From positions 23,360,001 to 23,424,000 of the forward strand of contig JAMPIT010000059.1 in assembly GCA_026261815.1 (NCBI GenBank): a stretch of 64,000 nt of DNA. The letters are read 5' to 3'. Shown one piece after another: positions 49,201 to 61,000 of this stretch. Position 1 is the stretch's first letter. Each line of letters begins with the position of its first letter. Position numbers and translations under genes: made by a program. The notes below the pieces were generated by a model. That model saw only the letters and a list, made by a program, of their open reading frames with translations, did not search any database and was not told where the DNA came from. Origin of the DNA: Monarcha castaneiventris obscurior. Its lineage: Eukaryota > Chordata > Aves > Passeriformes > Monarchidae.

Positions 49201-52200
49201 TTATTATTTTATATGTATTATTTAATAATTATGAATGGAAATTATGAATGGCACTGTCACCAATCACCTTCTATACTCCATTATATGTTTTCTACACCAC
49301 AGGTCTCTTTTCTCAGCTCTCACCTTTTTCTGAGAATTCAAAAATCTAAACAAAATAGCTAATTTTTTCAAGAAATGTCTGAACAGTCTGATCGAGTGTC
49401 AGGTTTCTCAGACTATCTTAGACAGACAGAGATTTTATCTTTCAAGAGCAGCTGTGCCTCCCTTAACTAATGTAAACTGTTAGAGCTAAGAGTTCTTGCT
49501 TCCAATGTCAATAGTATTCTGGTGATTTTACCTCCTATATGTTTTTAAGGTATTATAAGACTTGTGTCTTACACCACTACTATACATAACTTTCTGTGGT
49601 AGCGTCACTTCAGAATTGCAGATTTCCTCAGAATAAATTGTCAGGATTTTATTTCAGGATACATCAAAGATATTTTTAAATTAAAAACTAAGGTGAAAAG
49701 TGTCAGTTCCTGAAGGTAAGTCCCTGAATAGACAAATTAGTTTTTAAGTTTACAATTTGAAATAAAAAATTATCATTAAATACTCTGTCACTGACTTGAC
49801 AACTTAATGGAAAACAGGCTAACAAAGAAGCACATATGTGAGCTACTGGAAAATAAAATAGTTGCATTTCTAAGTGCCTTTCTCAAACAACAAAAGTGTC
49901 TTTAATGCAATCAAGTACTGTATTTTGCTTTGTATTTCCCAAACAAATATGTCTAAATAGCCTTTGACTTAAATTGATCAGTATAACACTCTTCAGAGAG
50001 ACTTGAAATGCAACTTATTGGTGGCTTTTCATTTAGCAGAGTATCACAGAGAGCCATAAGAGATGACAAGAGGAGGTTTTTGTTATTTTTTACCATAAAA
50101 TGGTGCTTTTTTTGTCCAACAAGATCACTTGTACATTATTATAATTTACTAAAGCAAATCTGAATTAATCTAATACTAGCGTTATTCTATTCCTGTTTAG
50201 CCAACTAAAGAGTCCTGCAACTAACACTTTGTCTTAAACCACAGTGTAACAGTAATACAGTGACAAGTAATGGCACTCTTGCCATGTCTCAACAAGTAGT
50301 TCAGTGTTACTGGAAATCTGGATGGGATGCTCAGTGCTCTTGATAATTTTTTTTTAGTTGTTTTGATCCCTCTTTACTCTAAAACATTTGGAAAAGTAAT
50401 GAGAAGACTGTTGTCCATCTTTCAGCTTCCAGTTGAGGAGTATTGACCAAACCTGTTTTATTTTACAGTATTCTGAATAGGAGTGGAACTTGATGTTAAG
50501 AGACATCTTAGTGCTTCTAAATGGAGGACGGTGTAGGGATTGGGTTGGTTTGGGGTTTTTTTTTGCGAGAGGTTTATGGAAATTTGTTCATAACCGTGAG
50601 AGGGAATGGGAATGAAAAGAGTCATATCTAACCTTGATGGTAACAGTAGAATTGGAATCAATATCCTCTTCCAAAATCACTGTATATTTAGTTCAAAAAG
50701 AGGAGACCTGTAGATTTTTCATGTGGCATTGTTTTTTAATAACATTATAACTACAGATATATCAGTCTGATATATTTTTAATCTGAAATTCCTTCCAACA
50801 AGAAATTGATACCTCAGAAGACTTAAAATTTATTCAGTGAGTTAAAATCCATTTTACACACTTAAAAAAAATGTATTAGTCAATTAGAACATTGTAAGAA
50901 GTTAAAAAATTCCAAATCACATATCCTTACTGAATCAGTTTTGGTTTAAGAGGCCTAAGTTACCTGTAAGGACATACACATTAATTTGTGTTGGTCTCTT
51001 TTTTTCTGTTCATATAATGAGTTGACTTGATTAATATAATCAATACTATAAAACTCTGCTGTATATTAGTACATGCTATGTAGTGCCACACTGTATTTTG
51101 AAGGCAAATTAGAAATATCTAATCATCTATAGGTGATGAACTTGTTTTAAACATTTGTGTATTTAAAATAGTAAAAAAATGTTAAGATTCTGTACTGTTT
51201 CTGTCTTTCGTAACATAAAATTGCAGCTTTGAAATTTTAACTTGTGGACAGCCTTGACTTCACATGCAAACTCTGATTTAGAGTGGTAGTCTTGCAGGCA
51301 GTCATCATATATTTCCAGGTCTACTTTCTGAATCAAAAAAAACCCCCTTCTAATAATTATCAGTTAAATTACACGAAATATCTCCACAAATAAATATCTT
51401 GCTTTTTTTAACCAAGTTTAGCTCCAGGGCCAAGTGAAATATTCATTTTCCTGTATTGAGAGAAATAGACTGTTCTTTTGTGCAATTTAAACCAGAATGT
51501 GAACTTAAGCCCTGAATCTGGCAAAGTAAACAAATCTGAAATCTACTTCTGCAACATTTCTAAATACTGTGCTAAACCACTTAGCACAGAGCAAGCCGAT
51601 GCAGATCACAATGAGCTGCATACTCTAATGAATGGCTTTTCTATTCCTGGCACTTTCCTTATTGAGTGGTTTTACTCAGGAGGCAAATCCATTAGGTACT
51701 GAAATAAAAATATTTTCTCATGATACTGTCATGGTGTCTCTATGGAGACAGTGAGCACTAGTTTTGTCTTCTTCATACATTTTGAAAGACCAAGAGAGAA
51801 AAGAAAATGTAATTAGACAACATGCATAAACATGGATTTTTATGCCTTTTAATCATATCATATACCGTATCAGGAAACAAAACATCTTTTGCTTTTAAAT
51901 CAAATACTAAAAAATGTAGCATAGCTAATTAACTGAACAGAGACATCAGATCAGAAAAATGTCCCTGCTATGTAGTTTTAGACTTTTGCCTGAAAGGACT
52001 GAACAATAATGATTAACAGGAAAAGCCAGATTTATAATTGTATGATAAGGATAATTGGAAAAAATTTTAAGCACAGTGTTAATTTAATGACACCCTAAAC
52101 ACTGTCTCTAACAGTAATGTGTGATTAGTACAGTTGTGAATAAAAAAATTAAATTGAAGTGCCACAATTTTTTTTCTTTAAGAGCAGGAGTCTTTGTTCA

Positions 52201-55200
52201 AATAAATCAACAAATGTGGAAATGTAAATCCTGATGGTTGATGTCAAATATTTTTATTGTAGGTTTATTCCTATGTTTACTCCACCATATGTTCTGATGT
52301 TAAACATAAGTAATGTCATGAGCTAAGTGCTCATAGTCTCTTTTAAGTGCAACAAACTTTCATTCATAGCTTTTGTTTTTAGAAGATAAAAACATGGAAG
52401 AAGTTGTCTGTTTAATTCCAGCCTGTCATTTATTGAAAGTTCTTACTGGCAATTGCTACATTTTCAATAACCGAACTTCTACATTAATTGCTACAATTTC
52501 TTCTTGTAAAAAATTTTTCTCAGCTTTTTCTCCTTAATTCCTTAAGCTTTTACTCCTTAAGCATTAGGCTGTTGGATTTTACAGGGTGGAACAATCTCTT
52601 TTTATTATATCAAATGTATTTTTTCCCAAAAAACTACAAGAAATTTTTAAGTTTCCTCTAAGAGTGTTATGGGAAAAATACTGTGAGAGAAAAGATTTCT
52701 GTACACTGCTGAGTACTCAAAGCAAAAAGAATCAACAGACTGCTCAATAATAGGGTACAGTACTTGATTGGACACAATATGTTCAAATTGAACACAGTAA
52801 GTCAAATTTAATACCAGATATTTACTGACTGGCAGAGAGGAAAGATCAAACTGGAAAAACAATCAGCTAAATGAAAAGTAACAAACACAGGTACTAATTC
52901 ACCTGATTGATATCTTGAAACTTATCCTTTAATTCACATTAAATATCTGACTTTTATGTTACACAGCCCTTTAGGTGGGGAAACCAAAACTGTCTTCACA
53001 CTATAGAAATAAAACCTCTAAAACCTGGAAATGTTATGAGATCAGAGCTCTTTAACAAAGGTTCATCTTGGAAGTTAATCAAATAACTTTAGGAGCACAG
53101 AGGTTACCTTGCCATTCCCCTTTCAAATCTATTAATGTCATTGACAATTGTCAAGATGGAACACTTGCCTTTTTGCCCTTATTGCCAGATTAGAGTGGTA
53201 ACAGACCTCTTGATTAAGTGCTTTTTTCAGTTTACAAATTCACAGTGGAAAAATGATTGAAATTAAGCCCACTAGTATGAAACACATGATGTGCACGACC
53301 TTTGTAGAATGAGATACACAGAGAACAGAAGAGGAAGTTGCTTAAATGTAGTGAAAAAAAATTCTGTTCTATTTTCTTTGTAATAAAGCGCAATGGAATG
53401 TTTGCTGAGACTGTGTCGTGAAACTGAGACTTCATGTGTGTTCATACACAGACCTATGAACATATGTTGCATGTTCAAACTGAAAGACTTGCTATGATTT
53501 GGTTCTTTGAAGAAGTATTCTCACTGTTATAGATAATATATTTATAAAAATAAATATGTAACAGAATAGAAGCATGGGGAAACAATGTACTCAGCTGTGT
53601 ATAAGAAGGGATAGACTGTCCATTGCCTGGGATCCATTAAGATCTGACTGCATACCTGTCTTTACAGTTCAGATTTTGTTCCCATTATACAGTAATATCC
53701 CTTGATATGACCGTGACTTCTTTTGAGGCAGAGGTTACACTTTTTTCCTTCCAGAACTCTATGTTGCAGAAGGAAAAGAAGACTTTTTGATGTTTCTGGT
53801 CCTGTGAAGGTCTTTTTGGTTCTGAAGGCCATTTGGGTGCATCAGTCCTGTCACACATCCAGTGAGACAACGTGTCATTTATAGAACAGATTCTATCTGC
53901 CATCTTGCTATGAAAAGACTATCTTAAGTACATTTTCGTGATAAAAATTTACTTACAGAGAGCACAATTCCAGAAAATGTAGACAGGTAATATAATCCAC
54001 TCTTGCTAAACGAGAAGTTTCAGTCAGCCTTTCTCCACCAACAGCTACCTTTTGCCAACTCCTTCATATCTTAGGCCCTTTCATGGCTACTTTAAATACT
54101 GTTATGTGGGGGGAAATTTTCTGACTGTTTCCTGTCAAGATAATGTGTAAAGAGTTTACAGAAGGGCCAGAAATGTGCAGAATATGGTTCAAGATGGGGA
54201 AGAAGATGAAGAAATGTGAGAAAGATTTCCTCACTATGACAACTCTGAGTTACTAGTCCACCTCTACTTCCTATATAAAAACCAATCTTTGCCATGCTGC
54301 GCCCAGCAATCTGAGGTGGATATTGTGTCCCACTCATTCTAGCATGCCTGAAAGTTTCTATAGCTGAAGTTAACACTCATCCTTGAGATGAAAGTCCCAA
54401 GGCTGCTACAGAAAAATAGCTTAGTATCTATGAGAAAGATCATAGGTGAAAATGGATTGCCCATCAAACCTTTTGTCAAATAATACAGATAATAAAGCAC
54501 AACAGAAGTCAATATACTAATAAGTATTAATAAAAAAGGATGATGTTAACAAGAGAGAGCTGAATCTGTTTAGGAGGAGACTATTGTAAGCTTAAACACT
54601 AACTATTACAGGGCATAGATGCAATTACGACTCTGGAAAGAGGCAGTACTGAACATGGAATTAGACAGAATGACTGAGTAGAAAGAAGGTGGAACAACAC
54701 CTGCAAAAAACCAAGCCTGGAATATATTGCCCAGAGTCACAGCTTTAGCTACTATAAACTGAGTTACTCCCCATTGAGGAGAAAGCCCTGCATAAATAAC
54801 AAGTGAACCAATGAGGAATAAAATATATAGTATCTCCATTTTCTGTATCTATAAAAGGAAAAAGAAGGAAAGCACCAGTAAAACTGCTTTGATGCTTACG
54901 GTGCCTCAATTTGTCATAGCTAAATGTGGGGATCAGTGAGAGCTACTGGGAAAAATGGACAAGACCGAGTTTGTCCATTGCCTTACACAAAATCTGGTAC
55001 CTGTGTGAACATCTAGGCTGGTATGATGAGCCTTTCATGTGCACAGCAACTAAAGAAATCATTGCATGAGTCAAACATTTCACACACGCACTGAGGAAAT
55101 TCTTTTAAGTTTGAACCTGCACCCAGAGCAGATGGCTGTTTTGCTACCATAACTGTGAAAGATTCTTCACTGTAGAAATGGCAGTCATACCAGAATATTT

Positions 55201-55324
55201 AGTCCTGTGTTTACATGAGAGCTGTACTGGCTTTTCAGCCTAATTTTTTTTTAATATATTTTTTAGTATTTGTCTACTATATTTGTTTTAGGTAAATTGT
55301 AGACTCGGAGAATATATCAGTTTG
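43286..55324. other. 12-kb AT-rich stretch without recognised genes or mobile elements
   Basis: No exon, RNA gene, LINE or LTR was recognised. It holds an AT-rich tract around 44,757-44,900, purine tracts near 45,070 and scattered homopolymers. The longest frames (95 codons at 48,407-48,694 +, 94 codons at 54,092-54,376 - and 77 codons at 54,606-54,839 -) show no family resemblance. Low repeat content over such a length is notable beside the repeat clusters to its left. Confidence 0.45.
44757..44900. repeat. AT-rich tract with TATACAT/TATGTCTAT motifs
   Basis: Roughly 140 bases dominated by TACATA, ATATGTCTATAA and similar words. Imperfect low-complexity DNA, not a clean microsatellite. Confidence 0.65.
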
Positions 55325-55850
55325 GAAGACATCCAGAAGAATCATCAAGTCCACATTCCCGGTCCTTGTAAAATTACCTAAACCTAAAAAACTAAGCCAT
55401 GGGAATAAAATTATCTAGATATTCTGGAACTATGGCAGGCTTGGCAAAGTGACCCCTTCTCTGGAGACCCTGTTCCAGTGACTGATCACCCTCTCCATGA
55501 AGAACTGTTTTCTAATATCCAGCCTCAACTTCTTGTGATACAGCTTCATGTAACTTGTGTCCTATCGCTAGTCATCAGAGATTGGAGATCAGCACCTTCC
55601 CCTCTGCTGCTTCCCTTGAAGTTGTAGACTGTGATGAGGTTGTCCTCAGCCTTCTCCAAGCTGAACAAACCAAGTGATTCCAGCTTGTCCTCGTAAGTTT
55701 TGTCGTTGAGACCTTTCGCTGTCTTTGTAGTGCTCCTCTGGATGCTTTCTAAAAGCTTCATATCCTTCACTTATTGTCATGTCCAAAACTGCACACAGGA
55801 CTTGAGGTTAGGCCGCAGAGCGGCAGAGTGGGACAATCACCTCCTTCAAT
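55325..55850 (-). mobile_element. CR1 LINE, old 3' part, about 520 bp
   Basis: In reverse orientation: 'aagaatcatcaagtccac', 'gagaccctgttccagtgac', 'atgaagaactgttttctaat', 'cagccttctccaagctgaac', 'ctgcacacaggacttgagg'. Minus-strand translation includes SIQRSTTKTAKGLNDKTYED and LESLGLFSLEKAEDN, matching the CR1 ORF2 segment K.L.GL...Y.ERL..LGLFSLE. It is more diverged than the copies at 14.5, 28.3 and 32 kb and its tail is lost. Confidence 0.88.
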
Positions 55851-55879
55851 ATGTCATTAAACATCTCTGCTTTGTCTTT

Positions 55880-55911
55880 GCCACCTATTGCCACCTATTG
55901 CCACCTATTGC
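55880..55911. repeat. 10-bp tandem repeat, three units
   Basis: GCCACCTATT three times in perfect array plus two bases. It lies just past the CR1 and may vary in copy number. Confidence 0.92.
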
Positions 55912-55979
55912 TTTGTCATCTATTTTTAGGTGGACTAACCTCATCAAGTCCTAGATCAGTGTTACATCTAATCTTCATT

Positions 55980-56150
55980 TTGCTTCTTAAATATTCCAAA
56001 AAGCCTTTTTTTCTGGCCTTCACAGTATTAGCCAGGTTGAACTCTACTCAAGCTACGGCCTCATGAATTTTCTTCCTAGAGTGGCAAACAGCATCTCTGT
56101 AGTCCTCCTGTGTCACCTGTCCTGGCTTCCAACGGCCATAGACTTTCCTT
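55980..56150 (-). repeat. Possible further interspersed-repeat sequence
   Basis: The text around 'agagtggcaaacagcatctc', 'tagtcctcctgtgtcacctg' and 'aacggccatagactttcctt' looks like dispersed avian repeat sequence I have met beside CR1, perhaps its 5' extension. I cannot name the family, and orientation is assumed from the neighbouring CR1. Confidence 0.3.
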
Positions 56151-58010
56151 TTAGACCTAAGTTTTAGTCTGATTTAAGAAAGTTTACAGCAGCCTGAAGC
56201 TCTTTAAAGGAAGTAAAAGGTAGTGTGCTGCTGAAAGATGAGAGTGGAAATCTAAGTTTGCAAGGAGATAGAATGCAAGCAGAGAAAAATCTTTAAGAAC
56301 TGGATTAAAGTATCACCATGAAGTCATACTCTGCCATGTTCCATCATGATGGTTTTTCTTTGCTTTATGAGTGGTCTCATTACAATAATTTAATCTTCAT
56401 GCGTAGTAACTCACTGACTGCTATGGATAAATATCATGAAATCTAATCCTCAGGGAATGAGTGGCATAAAGTGGCACTGTCTACGGAATGTTAAAACCAT
56501 CTAAGTTAACAGAAAATGAATCGTCAGTGTAGTATTCACTTAAGAGAGACATTTATTGTTTTAATAAGAAATTAAAATTAATTAAATGAGACTTGTTCTT
56601 CAAATTTAACTGTAAGCACATTGTCTTATTTAACAATTCACCCCTCTCTTTGGGCTATGTTTTCTTCCTCTCCTCTTTATCCAGGCCACAAATGGGAAAC
56701 ATCTCAGATTGTTTTCCAAGCCTATGTGGGGTTTTTCACCCATCTAAAAGAAGTCAAACCAGGAGAAAATGCTTATGATATAGGCAGTGATAGTGATGTC
56801 TTCTGTCAAAATTTTTCCTTGTTTAAAATAATAAGATGGATAGCCTAACCTCATAATATGAAAGAAAGCATGATAGTACCCAGGGAAGTTCCAAATGGCA
56901 ATATTCCATTTTCCCAGGCCAGAAAAAACTAGAATGGAATTTTTCAAGTGTCCCCTAGAACTAAAAGATGAGAGATGCCTTATCTTACTCCAATGTGACT
57001 ACAAGGACAATATCCATGGTGTAGAGTTTCTCATGTTTTTGGACAGGTCTGGGAGAAGATTTGTCCAGGAGCAGTTGCCATAGATAATAAATATGTTCAT
57101 TAAGCACAACTTTTTTTCTTTTCTCAGATATGATCACTCATTTATCTCACTCTCTCCCCTCCCCCCTACCCACCCCTTCCCCCCCATGGCACACTTTCTG
57201 TGACCTTCAGAATTCAAACATGAAGCCCAGAGCACCTATCAAAATGTGAGGGAAACTCATCCTTTTCTGGTAAACTGTCTGGACTCCACAGCTCAAACAA
57301 GGGCCCATTGTGTCTCTCTTTTGATTAAGTAGGTAATGTGTTAGGGATCCAAAATGCACAGTGCATTTTAGTGTTTCAGTTGGTTGATTTGCTATGTCAT
57401 GGACTTTGTTGTTAGCAGTTAGTTGCCTCATTTTGCCTTGAGACAGTGTGAAGTAAAATGCAATGAAATATTTGTTTCTAACATCCTAAGTAGTCTTTGC
57501 TCCTACTGGTATTTACAACTGACGTTGCTAAAGGCAAAAAATATTGATTTACTTTTTTAAGATATATTTATGTATCTTTTCTAGAGTAAGGATCATCCCT
57601 GCATATGAAAGGCTGGTAGACATCTGGTCTCACTGAAGGTAAAACTCCCTTACTCTTGGTAACTGAATAGGATGTTACAGTGTAAAATATGGTCTTACAT
57701 TCTACAACCAATGTATGACTAATACACAGAGTATTCTAAAGAAGACAAATGCACATACTTATTTTCTGGTATTTGACTGTCACCAGGCATCATTAGTTCA
57801 TTTCAGATACTGATCCACAACTTCTTTCTCATTTATGTCCTAATACAAGTAAATTTCCTCTCTATCCCAGATACTTTATTTGATTAATAACATACTGCAA
57901 GTTTTATTATTAACTTACTTCAATATTTTACTTTAAATGCATAAGTAGGAAATGATGTAACAATTTCTAGTGAAAACAAATTCTTAATGATAACTGTAAT
58001 TTACCAGTGG
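56151..58010. other. Unique AT-rich DNA, no gene seen
   Basis: No gene was recognised. Contains the C-rich block at 57,156-57,185. Frames at 56.6-57.1 kb are 60-75 codons, overlap on both strands and lack domains. Confidence 0.5.
57156..57185 (-). other. Strong potential G-quadruplex
   Basis: On the minus strand five G runs of 7, 4, 3, 6 and 4 are separated by only one or two bases. The + strand is the matching C-rich strand, able to form an i-motif. It stands alone in AT-rich DNA. Confidence 0.8.
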
Positions 58011-58064
58011 ATTCGATAATCTTAAAGGTCCTTACCAACTTAATTCCATGCTTCTATGATTCCT
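58011..58064 (+). mobile_element. CR1 LINE, isolated 3' tail
   Basis: 'ttcgataatcttaaaggtcc' then 'ttaccaacttaattccatgc' and 'ttctatgattcc' correspond to the last 50 bases of CR1, normally GATGATCTT(A)AAGGTCCCTTCCAAC followed by ATTCTATG octamers. It is an extremely 5'-truncated insertion. Confidence 0.85.
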
Positions 58065-61000
58065 GTTAAAAACATAAAGTCCTAGTGGCTAGAGTTAAAT
58101 TTTCTATAACTTTTGAAAATATGCAACTCTTTTGGCTTTGGTTTATGCAGACCACAGTTCCCAGAGAGAAAATTTGTCCATATTTCACAGCACATTTTTA
58201 GAATGCCTGTTGAAGAGCAATTTCCAGTCGTGCTGTTGCTGCTCCAGTTATTTCATTTTTTGTGGTGTCTTCCAGTATGACAACTTACTGTAACTCTCCG
58301 TGAGATTCATTCTGAGAAAGAGAGGGATGGTTGGCTTCCAGTCACTGAAGTTATTTTCTTCTTCTACCTTTCCAAGCCAAATGTTCTGTTAGCAGAATTC
58401 TCTCTCAGCTGGCAGCTGCCAGTGCTGTTGCTCAAGTGTTTTTGCTGGTGTGTGCTCTCATTGAACCATTGCCAATAAATTTCATGATGCTTCCTGTTTG
58501 GACATTTTGGCCTTTCCAATGCCACTGCACAGCAAAATGCATAAAAGTCGACCTTCCTTTTTTACAGAGATTCTAGTATTTTTTCCAGAGAGACTGCAGT
58601 ATCCCAGACTTGTGTACAGAAATGGCAGAAACTCTACATGAGTTTCCTGTTGTTCCCTTTTTTTTACTCCATACAGTTTGTAGTCTTTGTTGATTCTGAA
58701 TTTAATGTAGCATTTCTGTCTGCCACTTCATCACCAAGCATAGAGATTTGCGTATTTCTCATGTCTCTTTTAAAGAAATAGCCCTTCCTTCTTCTGAAGT
58801 CTTAAATTCAGAAATTAACAAGGAAGAAATAGTAAAGTTTTCAGTAGAAAGAAAATTAGAACAAGTGGCCAGACTGTGGGCTGATATATATATATGAGAT
58901 GACTAGCATGATGAAGAGCTTTTAAATGGTATTCTAGTCCTGTGCTGAGCTCAACCTATTTCTCCATTTTACATGAAGTAAAATCTCAGCACATTCTCAA
59001 ATTCCTGTTATACTGGCTTTCTCAGTTGCTCTTACTTTTACCTGATAAAGACTGTTTTGTGGTTTTTTTCTACAAAATGGAAAGAACTTTCAATTCATAT
59101 CTGCTGTCATATTTTTTATAAATATGGGTTGCCATTTTCTAGTAATTATAATCATAAAACCTGCTCTTTAATGGAAGGAAAAAAAACCCCAAAAACTGAC
59201 TGAATGAAAAAAATCCAACAAAAGTTTAGATAACTTTTTTTTTTCTTTTTTTCATTTGAGAAGCTTATGTTGTCTTAATTTTTGAAGAGTAGTAATTCAC
59301 AATTTTGGTCCTGATCAAGAATACAATGCTTATTGAGATTTGAAATGCTAAGATGTTTTGAGAAATCTGAGTTGGAACTAGATTCTTTTGCCCTATAGAG
59401 TCAAAAGTGATTTTTTTCCTGAAACGTAGTTATATTTTATAGAATCTACTGTAAACCAAGTAATGTGGTGATAATATGAATACACCTGGTTATTCATTGT
59501 ACTTTTTGTCTTTCATATTTAGAAATATGAAAAGGCTGTTATTTTTTCATAACATAATTTTCTCTTATACAAAGTAAAATAAGAGTATTGATTTAATGAT
59601 TCAAGCTGTCCCATGCATATGTAAATGTGTTTCATTTACAGCTCTGACTAGAGTCACTCAAATGCTGATGAAATGTTGGTGAAAATTATTCTAAAGTTGG
59701 TTTTTTTTTTTTTTTTATGTTATTAGGGCTTTTTTTTACAGGATACCAGTATATTATCATCATTTAAAATAATTCATGATCTGTTGTCCATCTGGAAATT
59801 TCCTAAGTCATCCCTTTCTCCTAGTAACTAAGGCATTAAATTCAATGTTACTCATTCCTTAGCCTGGGCTCCAGGATTTTTACTATACTTAATGTTTAGC
59901 AAATCAAAGTCCCTCTTTTAGGAACTTTGACCAAATATTCTATAGCAACTTCACAGTCTTTCTGAAACACAATTACAGTTGAATTAAAAGACCTTCAAGG
60001 ATTGTCCTAAAATCTCATGTCTATCTTAGCTAAATTCCCCATTCCGATGTTTGCCTGCACAAATCTAATTTTTCCAGGTATTTCAGAAAAGCATTTTGGC
60101 AATTCTATTATTGAATAATACTGAAAAATTAGCTTTGCCAGGGTAAGAGTGAGGGTCACCTGTTATCCCCTGAGAGTTCCTGCATTCCTAAACATATGGC
60201 ACTGTCAACCTCACTTCTGTTAGCTCCAGAGGATGCCAAAACCGATATTATGGTGTCACTGTCAGTGCCATTTCCTTAAGTACTTGCAACTGTGCAGCTC
60301 ATCACAGGTTTTTCTACAATCTCCTGATGAAACCCACAAAAAATACACAAGGGAACAATGTTTAACCAGAGTGACCATGCATTAATTAGCTATTTGATAT
60401 AAAGAGTTTTGTAAATTTCATGTATTCATTTAAATGTATGTCTTTTGTGTATCTTATTTGTATCAGTTTTTCTGACAATATATACATCATTAATCTCCAT
60501 TTTATTGCATCTTCTCTGGATTCATAATTTTAAAAAGAAATTGTAAGTTTCTTCATTGAATAATGTTAAAAAAGTTGACATTCTTTTTTCTTAGAAGACA
60601 GCATTAGACTTCAAGTAATATCCTGGCAAGAAGCTGTCATGTCAATCCATGCTGTATGTGAGAGGTGAAGCTAGGACTCAATAGGGAAAATTTAGTAATC
60701 AATGACAAGTCAAATACAGAACAAAAATAATCTAATTCCTCATGACATAAATTTATTTCCTGTCAACTCACATCTGGATTCATCCTGGATCAACTTCATT
60801 CATCTCTAACAGAGCTATCACAATTCAGAAATAAAATAAAAATTGCATAAATGAGGTGTCTAGTGAAATATGGAGGCTACAGGATTAGCCATTTAGTGAC
60901 AGCTTTGAAATATATATTCTGTTGAATACCCTATATTTTGAATGCATTTAGTTGAACTACATTTATGAAGTTTTTCTGGTAAAATGACTTAAGTGTGTGC

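Noticed and set aside
49658..49715. Possible exon between TTTCAG and GTAAGT
   Set aside because: All three frames contain a stop codon within the 58 bases.
54606..54839. 77-codon hydrophobic minus-strand frame that could be a membrane protein or env remnant
   Set aside because: No retroviral landmarks were found nearby and hydrophobic frames are common in T-rich DNA.
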